Positions 51,434 through 60,753 of a DNA stretch of 64,000 nt are shown here, in pieces. Positions within the stretch are counted from its first letter, which is position 1; every line of letters begins with the position of its first letter. This DNA comes from Bacteroidales bacterium H3 (GTDB lineage: Bacteria; Bacteroidota; Bacteroidia; Bacteroidales; Muribaculaceae): the NCBI GenBank assembly GCA_001701135.1, contig DAAN01000026.1, positions 1 through 64,000 on the forward strand, read 5' to 3'. The translations under genes and the position numbers were made by a program. The notes under the pieces are model-generated. The model saw only the letters and a list, made by a program, of their open reading frames with translations. It did not search any database and had not been told where the DNA came from.

Positions 51434-52410
51434 GCTGTAACGGATTTGTTGCGCAAGACCACCCACACCACAATGGGGATTCCCAGCAATGCGGTGATGG
51501 CGTTGATCGGCAGGGTGAACAGTTTGGAAACGAGGTCGCAAAGCAGCAGCACGGAAGCACCCGAAAGAACGGTTCCCGGCACGAGCACCCGATGGTCTCT
51601 GTTGCGGAACAGCATCCGCGTGACGTGGGGCATGGCCAGCCCGATGAAACCTATCGGACCGCAAAAGGCGGTCACCGTGCCGGCCAGCAACGTCGTGGAG
51701 AGGAACAGCAGTCCGCGTGAGCGACGGACGTTCAGCCCCATCGTCACGGCATACTCCTCGCCGAACAGCAGCAGGTTGAGCGGCTTGATGGTGATTACGG
51801 CCAACAACAATCCGGCGATAATCGACGGGATGAGTACCGCAAGCTGGTTGAAGGTCACGTCGCCGAGCGATCCCATCGTCCAGATGACGAACATTTTCAA
51901 GGATTCATCGTTGGCAACATACTGCAATATTTGGACGACCGCACCGATTCCCGACGAGAACATCATGCCGAGAATCAGAATTACCATGATATCCTTGATG
52001 CGGTGTCCGACGGCGGCGATGACAACCAACACGATTGCCGCTCCGAGCCATGCCGCCCCAGCGATGCCTATCGACGAGCCGACACCGACAAGTACGACGA
52101 GTGCCACGCCGAGGCTCGCGCCCGAACTGATGCCGAGCACGTAAGGCCCGGCAAGGGGATTGCGGAAGAGGGTCTGCATCTGAAGACCGCTGACCGACAG
52201 GGCGGCTCCGGCCAGCAACGCGACCACCGCCTTAATCAGTCGGATATTCAGTATGATTTTCGCCGTCGCTCGCGGACAATCGCCACCCGTCAGGGCCGCC
52301 CAAACATCGCCGAGCGGCACGGCGACAGCCCCCACCGCCAAATCCAGCAGAAACAGGAAGAGGGTGAGGGCAGCCAGTGCGGTAAATAATAGGACGGAAC
52401 GGGAGCGCAT
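51430..52410 (-). CDS. btuC: cobalamin ABC transporter permease (FecCD/BtuC family)
   Basis: The 326-residue inner-membrane protein has about ten helices and the FecCD signatures LAGAALSVSGLQMQTLFRNPLAGPYVLGISSGASLG (about 60-96) and FCGPIGFIGLAMPHVTRML (about 258-276). It starts one base after the btuF stop. It would be a homodimer with BtuD in the inner membrane. Iron-siderophore permeases share the fold; the riboswitch and BtuG/BtuB context decide for B12. Confidence 0.9.
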   Translation of the reverse strand: MRSRSVLLFTALAALTLFLFLLDLAVGAVAVPLGDVWAALTGGDCPRATAKIILNIRLIKAVVALLAGAALSVSGLQMQTLFRNPLAGPYVLGISSGASLGVALVVLVGVGSSIGIAGAAWLGAAIVLVVIAAVGHRIKDIMVILILGMMFSSGIGAVVQILQYVANDESLKMFVIWTMGSLGDVTFNQLAVLIPSIIAGLLLAVITIKPLNLLLFGEEYAVTMGLNVRRSRGLLFLSTTLLAGTVTAFCGPIGFIGLAMPHVTRMLFRNRDHRVLVPGTVLSGASVLLLCDLVSKLFTLPINAITALLGIPIVVWVVLRNKSVTA

Positions 52411-53550
52411 TTATTTCAATTGCTTGTAATAGACGAAATCTTCTGCGACCAGTTCGGGGTGGAATATCTTTACGAGGTCTCGTAGCACGAGGTCGGGATT
52501 CACCACGGCCGACTCGTAGTAGTCGTTGCCGCCGGCGGCATTCGTGCGGGCGTTGTTGTTATAGACGTATCCGTTGCGGAAGCACCGGGTGTCGGTGAAC
52601 TTCGGGCAGGCGGCTCGCAGCTCGTCGAGCGTGTTCGCCATACCCACATGCAGCCACATATCGACTTGCGAGGCCAGCAGATACGCCTCTTCGAGGTCGA
52701 TGGGCGCGGAAGCGTTTCCCGTGTTCTTCTTGTAGATGTAATCGCCTCCGGCATCTTTGATCAACCGGGCGACATAGCTTTCGGTCGAGGGCATGAACCA
52801 ATTGTCGCCGTAAGGCGTGTTGAGCATCACTGAAGGGGCATCGATGGCTGCATCGGTTACTCGCTTTTTCAAAGCGTTATAGCGAACCGGAATATCGGCA
52901 AACACTTTCTCTCCCTCTGTCCGTTTCCCTGTAACCTCCGCTAATGCCACCAGCCATTCGGCCTTGCCCAACGGAGACTCTTCCAGGTAATCGCCAACAT
53001 ACATGAACGGGATGTTCAGTTCTTTCAGTTTTCCCTCCATCGAGCTCGCGCCGTTCACGCCGTAAAGCAGCACGAGGTCGGGGTCGAGCGAGAGCAGCAG
53101 TTCGTAATTGATGTTCCCTTCGTAGCCCACGTCGCCGACGCTGTCACGACGAGCCTGAATATCTGGATTGGAAATGTAGTCGATACCCGATACGCCAACG
53201 ACGCAACGGTCTTCGTCAATAGCATCGAGCATGGCGATATGGGTAGAGGACATGCAGATGATGCGCTCGGCATCTTTTCCGAGCACCTGACCGGTGAAAT
53301 CTTCGGGTACGCTTTCTCCGTCACGGGCGATGAACAGGTATGTGGTAATGCTGTCAGCTCCCTGCCAAGGGTTCGTGACGGTAACCAATACGCTCTTTTT
53401 ACCGTCTGCACCTTTTATGTCAAACCCCGAAGCGTATTCGGGTGTATAGACCGCTCGGTTGAAATCGGCAAGTTTGGAACTCTTATCATGGCAGCCTGTG
53501 AATGTCAGTACAAGCAGCAATATCAGGCTCAGATTTTTCAATGCTTTCAT
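52411..53550 (-). CDS. btuF: cobalamin-binding periplasmic lipoprotein
   Basis: The 379-residue class III (TroA/BtuF-like) binding protein delivers B12 to BtuCD. It has a lipoprotein signal (LILLLVLTFTGCHDKS, Cys20). The binding fold runs from ERIICMSSTHIAMLDAIDEDRCVVGVSGIDYISNPD (about 93-128) through LLSLDPDLVLLYG to the second lobe (LIKDAGGDYIYKKNTG). It is anchored in a membrane, unlike the soluble E. coli BtuF. It lies 4 bases after btuB. Confidence 0.88.
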   Translation of the reverse strand: MKALKNLSLILLLVLTFTGCHDKSSKLADFNRAVYTPEYASGFDIKGADGKKSVLVTVTNPWQGADSITTYLFIARDGESVPEDFTGQVLGKDAERIICMSSTHIAMLDAIDEDRCVVGVSGIDYISNPDIQARRDSVGDVGYEGNINYELLLSLDPDLVLLYGVNGASSMEGKLKELNIPFMYVGDYLEESPLGKAEWLVALAEVTGKRTEGEKVFADIPVRYNALKKRVTDAAIDAPSVMLNTPYGDNWFMPSTESYVARLIKDAGGDYIYKKNTGNASAPIDLEEAYLLASQVDMWLHVGMANTLDELRAACPKFTDTRCFRNGYVYNNNARTNAAGGNDYYESAVVNPDLVLRDLVKIFHPELVAEDFVYYKQLK

Positions 53551-53554
53551 ATCG

Positions 53555-55645
53555 TTACAAATTTGTGTTTACGGACTTTTTCTTGTTTTTCCCGAACTTC
53601 GGGGTGATACCGATGAACAGCTCGAAGTTGATGCCAGGCATGGGGCGCGAGAGTACCGAGAGGTAATCTTCATTGAAAAGGTTGTTGACAGCGAATTTCA
53701 ACTGCACGTCCACCGGTTTGAAAAAGAGGTTTTTCTCCAAGGAGACGTTGCTCATGAAATATTCGGGCAGGTGTCCCGTCAGCGTATAGTCGTTGCTCGA
53801 CATGGTGAAACGCTCCGAGTAGAACGCCCACTTGTAAAGGAACGCCCACGACCGCCACGACAACCGTCCTGTCAGCGAGGCGGAATGCTCCGGCACGTAG
53901 GGTAACTGTTTGCCCACCGACTGGTCAGCAGGTGACATTTTCTCGCCCTCGTTGATAGAGGGTGTCCACGAATAGGAACCGTTCAGGTCAATGAGCCAAT
54001 CCTTTGCCGGCTGCACGGCCAGGTTCGCCTTGACCTCGATGCCGTAGGCGTGTACCTTCTTCACGTTGCGGGGCGAGAAGAAGCCTTTGGTCGTCGGCAA
54101 CCATATGATCCAGTCGTCGATGTAGGAGTCGAACCAGTTTGCACCGCCGCTCAACTTATAGATACCCGGCTTGCCGACCTCGAAACTGACGCCCGCGTCA
54201 TAGGTAAAGCCTTGTTCGTTTTTCAGGTCGGGGTTGCCGCCAGGCAGGAAATAGAGGTCGTTGAGCGTCGGGAACCGGTAGTTGCGTGAGACGGAGGCTT
54301 TGGCGACGATGTTGCCGCGGCGGGAAATCACGCCGTCCACAAAGAACGCCGGAATAAGCGGTGCCCATCGGTCACCGTACATCTCCTCACGCAGTACCAT
54401 CGACATGCCCAACCGGTCTATCGGCTGCCATTTGGCGGATACGGAGCCGGAGAGTTCCACACGGCCCTTGTCATATCCAACAATCGCCTTGTTGCCGTCT
54501 TGTAAGATGATGTTCTTGTCCTCGCTGCGTACCAGATGCTGGTACGCCGACACGTTGGCAGAAAGGAACCACCGCTTCGACGGGCTGTATTCGCCCTCCG
54601 CCTGCCCGTAGAAGGTATTCACCTTGCTGCGGGAGCGGGTCATCGACGCCCAGTTGCCGGGTGCCACCTCCCGCTTGTAATCGTAGGCCATCCACGTGTG
54701 GATATAGCCGCCTTTCACGCCGACCTTCCAATTGCTTTTCATGTGATCCCACGAAAGGATGCCGCGAAATGTCTGTTCGCGCTGGCGGTTCTCGAAGTCG
54801 GTCGCATCGCCATAGTCGGTGGTCAGCATCGGAAGTTCCCGGTTGGAGTTTATATACCAGGCGTTCAGCCCCAGTTTGTCGCCTTTGCGGGTATTGTAAT
54901 AGACTTCCTGAAGCAGGTGCAGGTCCTTGAACGCCCCGGAGCGGTTGCGCTCCACGGGGTGGTACTGTCCGATGATGTTCTTGTCCTCGTCGTAAATATT
55001 GATTTTTTTGTCGTGGTTGGTGTATTTATAGTCGTTGGGAGACGAAGAGTAAACGGCACGGGTAGAGATACTCCACCGGTCACTGCCATAGGTGAAGCGG
55101 GCGAACTCGTCGAAAGTCTTGAACGAGCCTATGCCCTGCACGTACTGGGCATTGAAACCCTCGGCGACTTCGGAAGTCGTGCCAAGCTTGACCTGACCGC
55201 CCAGTCCACCGCCTGTTTCGTTCACTGACGAAGTGCCGTGCAGCAATGATGCCTGGTCAATGAAATAGGACGGGATGGTGGAAAAGTCGGTCATGCCGAG
55301 CATGGGGTTGTTGATGCGCATCCCGTTCCATGTTACCTGCGTGTGCGAGGGCGACGTGCCGCGAAAGGCGACGGTCGAGAGTGTGGCGCGACCGTAACTC
55401 TTGACGAATACCGACGAGTTGAACGTCAGGATGTCGGCCATCGAGAGGGCGATGTTCTCTTTCAGTGCGAGCGAATCGAACTTCGTCTTCTGCACGCCGA
55501 TTTCTTTCATCGGTCGATGTCCGATGACCGTGACTTCCGGTATGGTAAGATGCCAGGCCGACCGCTTTTTGCTTTCCGTCTGCTGCGCGAAGAGTGCCGT
55601 GGGGAGACATGCCGCCAAAGCGAAGAACAGATATAGTCTTTTCAT
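53555..55645 (-). CDS. btuB: TonB-dependent cobalamin receptor
   Basis: The 696-residue outer-membrane receptor imports B12 with TonB energy. After the signal peptide (LYLFFALAACLPTALFAQQ) come a TonB-box-like segment (PEVTVIGHR), the plug domain (SMADILTFNSSVFVKSYGRATLSTVAFRGTSPSHTQVTWNGMRINNPMLG) and a 22-strand barrel ending in a terminal aromatic strand. There is no carboxypeptidase-like or SusC extension, consistent with BtuB. The ATG at 55645 begins the signal peptide. It follows btuG by 13 bases, as expected for the BtuG-BtuB pair. Confidence 0.9.
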   Translation of the reverse strand: MKRLYLFFALAACLPTALFAQQTESKKRSAWHLTIPEVTVIGHRPMKEIGVQKTKFDSLALKENIALSMADILTFNSSVFVKSYGRATLSTVAFRGTSPSHTQVTWNGMRINNPMLGMTDFSTIPSYFIDQASLLHGTSSVNETGGGLGGQVKLGTTSEVAEGFNAQYVQGIGSFKTFDEFARFTYGSDRWSISTRAVYSSSPNDYKYTNHDKKINIYDEDKNIIGQYHPVERNRSGAFKDLHLLQEVYYNTRKGDKLGLNAWYINSNRELPMLTTDYGDATDFENRQREQTFRGILSWDHMKSNWKVGVKGGYIHTWMAYDYKREVAPGNWASMTRSRSKVNTFYGQAEGEYSPSKRWFLSANVSAYQHLVRSEDKNIILQDGNKAIVGYDKGRVELSGSVSAKWQPIDRLGMSMVLREEMYGDRWAPLIPAFFVDGVISRRGNIVAKASVSRNYRFPTLNDLYFLPGGNPDLKNEQGFTYDAGVSFEVGKPGIYKLSGGANWFDSYIDDWIIWLPTTKGFFSPRNVKKVHAYGIEVKANLAVQPAKDWLIDLNGSYSWTPSINEGEKMSPADQSVGKQLPYVPEHSASLTGRLSWRSWAFLYKWAFYSERFTMSSNDYTLTGHLPEYFMSNVSLEKNLFFKPVDVQLKFAVNNLFNEDYLSVLSRPMPGINFELFIGITPKFGKNKKKSVNTNL

Positions 55646-55658
55646 ATTGCCTCCTTTC

Positions 55659-56738
55659 TTATTTCCAACAAAATGCACCGGGGATAATCCCGACATAAAA
55701 TTCATCTATCAATTTCCCTTCGGGCGAGTAGCGGTAAATCATACCCTGCTGCTGGTAGTCGATGGCATCGGCGATATACACCTCTCCGTTGGCGGGGTTT
55801 ACCGTCAGTCCGTAATACAGCGTGTTCTGGTACTCAAGGAACGGGCGGACAGGGATACGGTTTGCCGTCACGTCCATCTGCCAGACATCGCGGTTGAGCC
55901 AGTAGAGCTTCGTCCCGTCGCCGTTCAGTTGCACCTCGCTTGGCCAGTCACCCAACTTGAACTTGAACTGCTTCTCCACAGTGAAGGTCTCGGCGTCGAT
56001 GCGGTAGAGCGAGGGGGCTTCGTAACCGTAGGGGCTGCCCTCGTAGCCGCCGTCTGTAATCGTCCACATTTTGTTGTTGCAGTCCATGACCAGCGATGTC
56101 GGTTGTATGCCGACCTTCAGTTCATCGACAACTCGGTCCGTCTCGGTGTCGATTTTGATGATGCGGTTTTGGTAACTCCAGCAGTTGCAATAGACGTATT
56201 TGCCGTATTGCACCATCTGTTCGGTGGAGCCGCTCTCCATCGTCATGTCCGGCACTTGAATGTAGCCGGTAATTTCATATTTCTTCGGGTTAATGATGAA
56301 AATGCGGTTGTCCCACAGTTGGGTGACATAGGCCTTTTCATCGCTTAGGAAATGGATGTAGCGCGGCGAGGTCAGGTTTTCGATGCGTCCTACCTCCTTG
56401 AAGGTGTTCAGGTCGATGGCGAAAATCACATGGGAGTTGTTCACCACGACCCAGCCCTTGTTGTCGTGGATGGTCATCGACTGTGCCACGTCGCCGAGTT
56501 TCATGCCGTTGGCACGGAAGAAGATTTCGTTCTGCACTTGTTTGGTCGCCGGGTCGTAATAGGACAAGGTAGCATTGCCGTACTGGAAGTTGCCCTCGTT
56601 GGTGATGAACAGTCCGGCTCCCGTAGCATTGAAATCCTCCACGGCATCGCCGTAGTCCCACTTCATGCAGGATGTCAAGGATAGTGTCACTCCGACAACT
56701 ACGCTCCATAGCAGATATTTCAATTGGTGATAGGTCAT
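55659..56738 (-). CDS. btuG: BtuG-like surface B12-binding beta-propeller lipoprotein
   Basis: The 359-residue lipoprotein (signal ending LSLTSC, then MKWDYGD) consists of YncE/beta-propeller repeats: GLFITNEGNFQYGNATLSYYD, SPRYIHFLSDEKAYVTQLWDNRIFIIN, VQYGKYVYCNCWSYQNRIIKID, GIQPTSLVMDCNNKMWTITDGG and others, about seven blades. In Bacteroides, BtuG is a very-high-affinity B12 binder that caps BtuB on the cell surface. Its place directly before btuB and behind a cobalamin riboswitch supports that role. Function is by family and context, not proven here. Confidence 0.88.
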   Translation of the reverse strand: MTYHQLKYLLWSVVVGVTLSLTSCMKWDYGDAVEDFNATGAGLFITNEGNFQYGNATLSYYDPATKQVQNEIFFRANGMKLGDVAQSMTIHDNKGWVVVNNSHVIFAIDLNTFKEVGRIENLTSPRYIHFLSDEKAYVTQLWDNRIFIINPKKYEITGYIQVPDMTMESGSTEQMVQYGKYVYCNCWSYQNRIIKIDTETDRVVDELKVGIQPTSLVMDCNNKMWTITDGGYEGSPYGYEAPSLYRIDAETFTVEKQFKFKLGDWPSEVQLNGDGTKLYWLNRDVWQMDVTANRIPVRPFLEYQNTLYYGLTVNPANGEVYIADAIDYQQQGMIYRYSPEGKLIDEFYVGIIPGAFCWK

Positions 56739-56822
56739 ACCGTTATTTTTATAGTTAATCCCCGGCAACTTACCTTACGGTAAGCATACCGAGGATTGGC
56801 AGAAAATTTATTGTTTGATTAT

Positions 56823-58919
56823 CTATTCGGCAGGCTTGTACTTCCCGTCTTTCATGTCTTGGTAGGTGGGATTGTATTTGCAGCCACTTACAATCCAATT
56901 TGGTTCAGTAATCTGATTATCCCTGATAAAAGCCTCAAACATAGAAAAATCAGAAAAAGCAGTAAGCCTAACGAGATTTACTCCTGATAAACTTTTAAGT
57001 TTCGGCATATCAAAAGATGTTAGCTTGGAAGCTGCATCTGCACTTAAAGAGCCAGCTATAGTAACTAATTCAGGGCATGAGAAAGCGGAAAATCCATGAA
57101 TCGTTATTCCGCTCCCCCCAACTTTTTCAAGCACAGGAAAAAGCTCATAAGTGGTTGTAGAACGAATATCTAATCCGCCATATGGAAGGTTGTTGGTTGA
57201 CCACTTACCTTCTTTTGCATATGATGGATTTGAATTGCAACAAATCGATTTTAAATTACTAAAATTATGAATCATATTAGGGGTATTAAGCGTCCCCTCC
57301 ATAAAAAATTGACCGCCTATTTTTTCAAGTTTCGAAAATTCTAAGTTCGATACCATCATGCTAATTTTGAGATGCATATAGCCGTCAACAAATTTAAGAT
57401 TATTTGCAATGATGCCAGATTTCATCCCCGCACCAAAATAAAAGTCACCGTGTACCTCTTCAATTGGAAGAGTAAAAACTTTTTTGTCTGGTGTTGTGTA
57501 TGATAATTTTTTTACCTTTTTAAAATTGAAATCAACATAGTTATTTGCCCAAGCATCAATATCAACAGAAACATTCGAAAGATCATCTTTCGTTATAAGT
57601 TTTTGCAATTTCTTACATTCCGAGATGCGTATAATGGATTCTTCTGAATCTTTAGCAGAAAAAACAGCATCACTAATATCTATAGGTGAAGAACAATTTA
57701 TTAGCTTCTCTAATTTTAACGATCCTATTCTTTTTAAACTTTTAAGATTTGATAATGACGAAAGTTCATCGAAATAACAAATTGAAAGAATGCCTGTTAC
57801 GGTTGCCAAATTCGACATTTCATCAAGATTAGTAAGAGAAACATTTCCTGTAGTAGAAAACAAATCTCCTTGAATATAGTTCGAAATAATCAAACAATCT
57901 CCATTAATAACAGAAAGTTTGGGCATTGATAATTTTTCAAACTCGATAGGCAAAGATGAAAAATTGATACTTCCTGTTTCAATAAGCTCCGGGAAAGAGA
58001 TAGATTTTAAAGTCGATATCTCATTAATGCTCAACGAATTTTTAACAGTCTGTACTTTGGGAAATACCAATGTGCTAATTACACCTTTGCCCATACCGAA
58101 AATGTTTAATACCCCTCCGACGTTTATCAGTTCGGGCATTTGAAGCGTTGTCAATGTGGACGAACTAATAACAAAATCACCCTCAATTGCTTTTAGCAAA
58201 TCAAATTGAACGAATTTTACTCCATTGTTGTACACATGGATATTGCCCGTTACCTCGTTCAATTTGGTCATGGAGACCATCTCCAGCGTTTCGTTCGCAG
58301 CCAGGTTCTCCTCCGAACCAATCGACAAGCCGCCGATTTTGGTAATGTTGTCCAAACCGGTCAGCGTTCCACCCGTATAACTGTTGCGGATGATGATATT
58401 CCCTTCGATTTCTTTCAACATTCCGAGGGCTGAAATATCTTTAATTTCTTCGGCATTATCACTGTCGGAACCGATAACCAAATCGCCTTTTATAATAGAT
58501 GTTCCGGTAGCCGCAAATGATACGATTTCCGCCGGAGTTTTCAATTCGACGTTGCCTTTGCTACGGATTTCATCCTTGATAACCAAATAAGTATAATCAT
58601 GCGCCTGGCCGTTAAAGGAGGTAATGCGGAATGTGCGCTCCGTATCCCAGTCGGTGATTGTTGCTGGGTCAGGCATGATTTTGGCGGAAGGGGTAAACTC
58701 GACTGTTGCGGATGCCCCGTTCAGCGACACGGTATAAGGGACGGTCACGGTGATGGTGTCTGATGCTATAACGGCGGAATAAGTTTCTCCTGCAACCGAC
58801 ACGGTCACTTTCGTTATGAAATTATCGTCGGCATCTGCCGGGATATCCTCTTTTTCAGAACATGAGTATAATGCTATGACCGAAAGGAATGCAATAAAAA
58901 TTTGTTTGAGTTTCATCAT
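56823..58919 (-). CDS. surface lipoprotein with leucine-rich/L-domain array, mosaic composition
   Basis: The 698-residue protein has a lipobox (FLSVIALYSCSEKED), a beta-sandwich N-terminal domain (about 35-120, DUF5018-like: VTVSVAGETYSAVIASDTITVTVPY). A long array of receptor L-domain or leucine-rich repeats follows (IEGNIIIRNS..., LTGLDNITKIGGLSI, TLQMPELINVGGVLNIFG, and so on). The first 230 or so codons have the GC of their neighbours; from about 58200 down to 56900 the DNA is markedly AT-rich. It probably sits on the cell surface next to BtuG/BtuB. The ligand is unknown. Confidence 0.75.
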   Translation of the reverse strand: MMKLKQIFIAFLSVIALYSCSEKEDIPADADDNFITKVTVSVAGETYSAVIASDTITVTVPYTVSLNGASATVEFTPSAKIMPDPATITDWDTERTFRITSFNGQAHDYTYLVIKDEIRSKGNVELKTPAEIVSFAATGTSIIKGDLVIGSDSDNAEEIKDISALGMLKEIEGNIIIRNSYTGGTLTGLDNITKIGGLSIGSEENLAANETLEMVSMTKLNEVTGNIHVYNNGVKFVQFDLLKAIEGDFVISSSTLTTLQMPELINVGGVLNIFGMGKGVISTLVFPKVQTVKNSLSINEISTLKSISFPELIETGSINFSSLPIEFEKLSMPKLSVINGDCLIISNYIQGDLFSTTGNVSLTNLDEMSNLATVTGILSICYFDELSSLSNLKSLKRIGSLKLEKLINCSSPIDISDAVFSAKDSEESIIRISECKKLQKLITKDDLSNVSVDIDAWANNYVDFNFKKVKKLSYTTPDKKVFTLPIEEVHGDFYFGAGMKSGIIANNLKFVDGYMHLKISMMVSNLEFSKLEKIGGQFFMEGTLNTPNMIHNFSNLKSICCNSNPSYAKEGKWSTNNLPYGGLDIRSTTTYELFPVLEKVGGSGITIHGFSAFSCPELVTIAGSLSADAASKLTSFDMPKLKSLSGVNLVRLTAFSDFSMFEAFIRDNQITEPNWIVSGCKYNPTYQDMKDGKYKPAE

Positions 58920-58927
58920 TTATCATT

Positions 58928-60676
58928 TTATTTGTTCATATTTAAATCTTGGAACGAAAATACTTCGGTAGAGATTTCTCCTAAAACGCCGCTTTTAGCC
59001 AAGGCTCCATTCTGAACTTTTATGAAGTCAATGTATTGAAGATCTACCGGAGAGCCATCGTGATACATGGCATTAGATATCTTGAATCCGTTTTTCTGTC
59101 CAGAACCGTCATACGAATCACCAGCCAACATATCGGAACCGCAATTATCCACATACCCCCAGTCATAAGGAGAGTTACTCCAGTAACCTGTGGTTGGACT
59201 TTGTGAATTGCGTGGCAATAGTCGAGTACCGTACAAAGTGTAGGAGTCGGCCGTAATCCACAACGGATAGTAGTAAGGTTGCGTGTGGTAGGCATTGAAA
59301 TCGACCCAGCCAGTGTTTCCCAAATTGTCAATCCAATAAGTGTGTGATCCATTCGAGGTCGGTCGGAAATAGGTTACCTCATAATCTTGAATGGTGGTAG
59401 GCTTCCCTGTTTCGCTGCCCCGCAGTTCGTACCACTCATCATCGGGAAGTCCATTGCCGTTGACATCCTGCATAACCCAAACAATGCCGGGTTCATTGGA
59501 AGAATCAAAGGCATTGCCCTGAATAGCAAAATCATATCCGCCCTTATTCTGAATGCTGTGGTCAAACCCTACTATGATGTAACCGCCAAAGGAGCCGAGA
59601 GATACATAATTTTGCTTGGCAATACGCTTGGAAGCATATTCGACAGCCGCTTCCCGGGTCGATTCGCTACCGGTAAAACCGCCAGTATTGGTTTCGTTGA
59701 TGAATTGTCCGGGAGCCGGCGTATATTCATACACTCTGTTGGAATAGGCTGAACTCGCACCTGAAGCGGCGCGATATCCGGAGGCTTCCGACCCGTTCAC
59801 GCAAACTACGGTGACGGCGGATTCCACGGATATGCCATTTTGCATTTCGGTGACAGAGACGGTTATCCGGTATTCTCCGGCGAACGAAGGGGTGAACTTA
59901 TATACCCGACCGGTTTCACCCTCCACGGGCTTACCGTCTACGCTCCAGCGGTATTGCGGATTCTCGAAATAGTCCAGCAATGGACGCAAGAACACCGGTC
60001 GCCCGACAAACGTATAGCGTGTGGAAACAGACTGCTCATAAGACGGGGCAGGGAAAACAACCTTATAGGGCATATTCTCGACCACCTCTATCTCCAACTC
60101 TTTCTTGGTTTCACCATCCTCGTTGGATGCTGTTATGGTAATCGGAAAAACTCCGACCTGATTTTCCTTAAACGTGTAGGTCGTATCGGTGGATACCACA
60201 ACCCCGGCACGCACCCATTCCACCTTGAAACCGGCAAGGTCGCGATGGGCAATCACGGCAGTCAGGGTATTCTCTACACCTTTTTGTACTTTCAATCCTT
60301 TGGCCGGCACGTACAGATTGATGGCCGGGGGCAACAAATCCCTCACTTCCACTTTCACCTCTTCTTCGGCATGACCGTTTTCGTTGTCTACCCGCAGCGT
60401 AATATAGACCTCCCCCGATTCATCCCACGTGTATTTCAGGGTCGGGTCTGTGGAAATCAGTTTCCCCTCTATGGTCCAGGCAAACAAGGCATGGTCTGCG
60501 TATTGGTAAGTCGGTGCGATGACCAGTTCCCGACCAATCTTGACTGCATAGATACCGTCTTCACTATCAAGCTCAATCACTGGGGCTTGTCCGGATTCTG
60601 CAACGATAACTTCATCCCGATTACAAGATATGAATAATACAGCGAGTGTAAAAAAACAAATTAAATTTTTGATCAT
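58928..60676 (-). CDS. surface lipoprotein with PKD-like domains, unknown
   Basis: The 582-residue protein has a lipobox (FTLAVLFISCNRDE). At least three PKD/Ig-like beta-sandwich repeats follow, from about 30 to 310 (FAWTIEGKLISTDPTLKYTWDESGEVYITLRVDNENGHAEEEVKVEV; VEWVRAGVVVSTDTTYTFKENQVGVFPITITASNEDG; YRWSVDGKPVEGETGRVYKFTPSFAGEYRITVSV). The C-terminal domain of about 250 residues is rich in Trp, Tyr and Gly (YISLGSFGGYII-like; NGNGLPDDEWYELRGSE). It is probably a surface binding protein; a B12-related role is inferred from the operon. Confidence 0.75.
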   Translation of the reverse strand: MIKNLICFFTLAVLFISCNRDEVIVAESGQAPVIELDSEDGIYAVKIGRELVIAPTYQYADHALFAWTIEGKLISTDPTLKYTWDESGEVYITLRVDNENGHAEEEVKVEVRDLLPPAINLYVPAKGLKVQKGVENTLTAVIAHRDLAGFKVEWVRAGVVVSTDTTYTFKENQVGVFPITITASNEDGETKKELEIEVVENMPYKVVFPAPSYEQSVSTRYTFVGRPVFLRPLLDYFENPQYRWSVDGKPVEGETGRVYKFTPSFAGEYRITVSVTEMQNGISVESAVTVVCVNGSEASGYRAASGASSAYSNRVYEYTPAPGQFINETNTGGFTGSESTREAAVEYASKRIAKQNYVSLGSFGGYIIVGFDHSIQNKGGYDFAIQGNAFDSSNEPGIVWVMQDVNGNGLPDDEWYELRGSETGKPTTIQDYEVTYFRPTSNGSHTYWIDNLGNTGWVDFNAYHTQPYYYPLWITADSYTLYGTRLLPRNSQSPTTGYWSNSPYDWGYVDNCGSDMLAGDSYDGSGQKNGFKISNAMYHDGSPVDLQYIDFIKVQNGALAKSGVLGEISTEVFSFQDLNMNK

Positions 60677-60706
60677 TATGGATACAAGCTGGTCGGATTA
60701 AATAAC

Positions 60707-60747
60707 AACCACCCTTCCAAGTTTAAATTTCCTTGGAAGGGGTAGTT
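60707..60747 (-). terminator. hairpin between first and second genes of the B12 operon
   Basis: AACCACCCTTCCAAG pairs almost perfectly with CTTGGAAGGGGTAGTT across a 10-base loop. On the minus strand it is followed by TGTTATTT rather than a clean T-run. It may be a leaky terminator or a 3' stabiliser giving the first gene more mRNA than the rest. Confidence 0.65.
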
Positions 60748-60753
60748 ATAAAA

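Noticed and set aside
50678..52410. Iron-siderophore ABC transporter
   Set aside because: FecCD-type families are shared by iron and B12 importers, but the cobalamin riboswitch and BtuG/BtuB-like neighbours make B12 the better reading.
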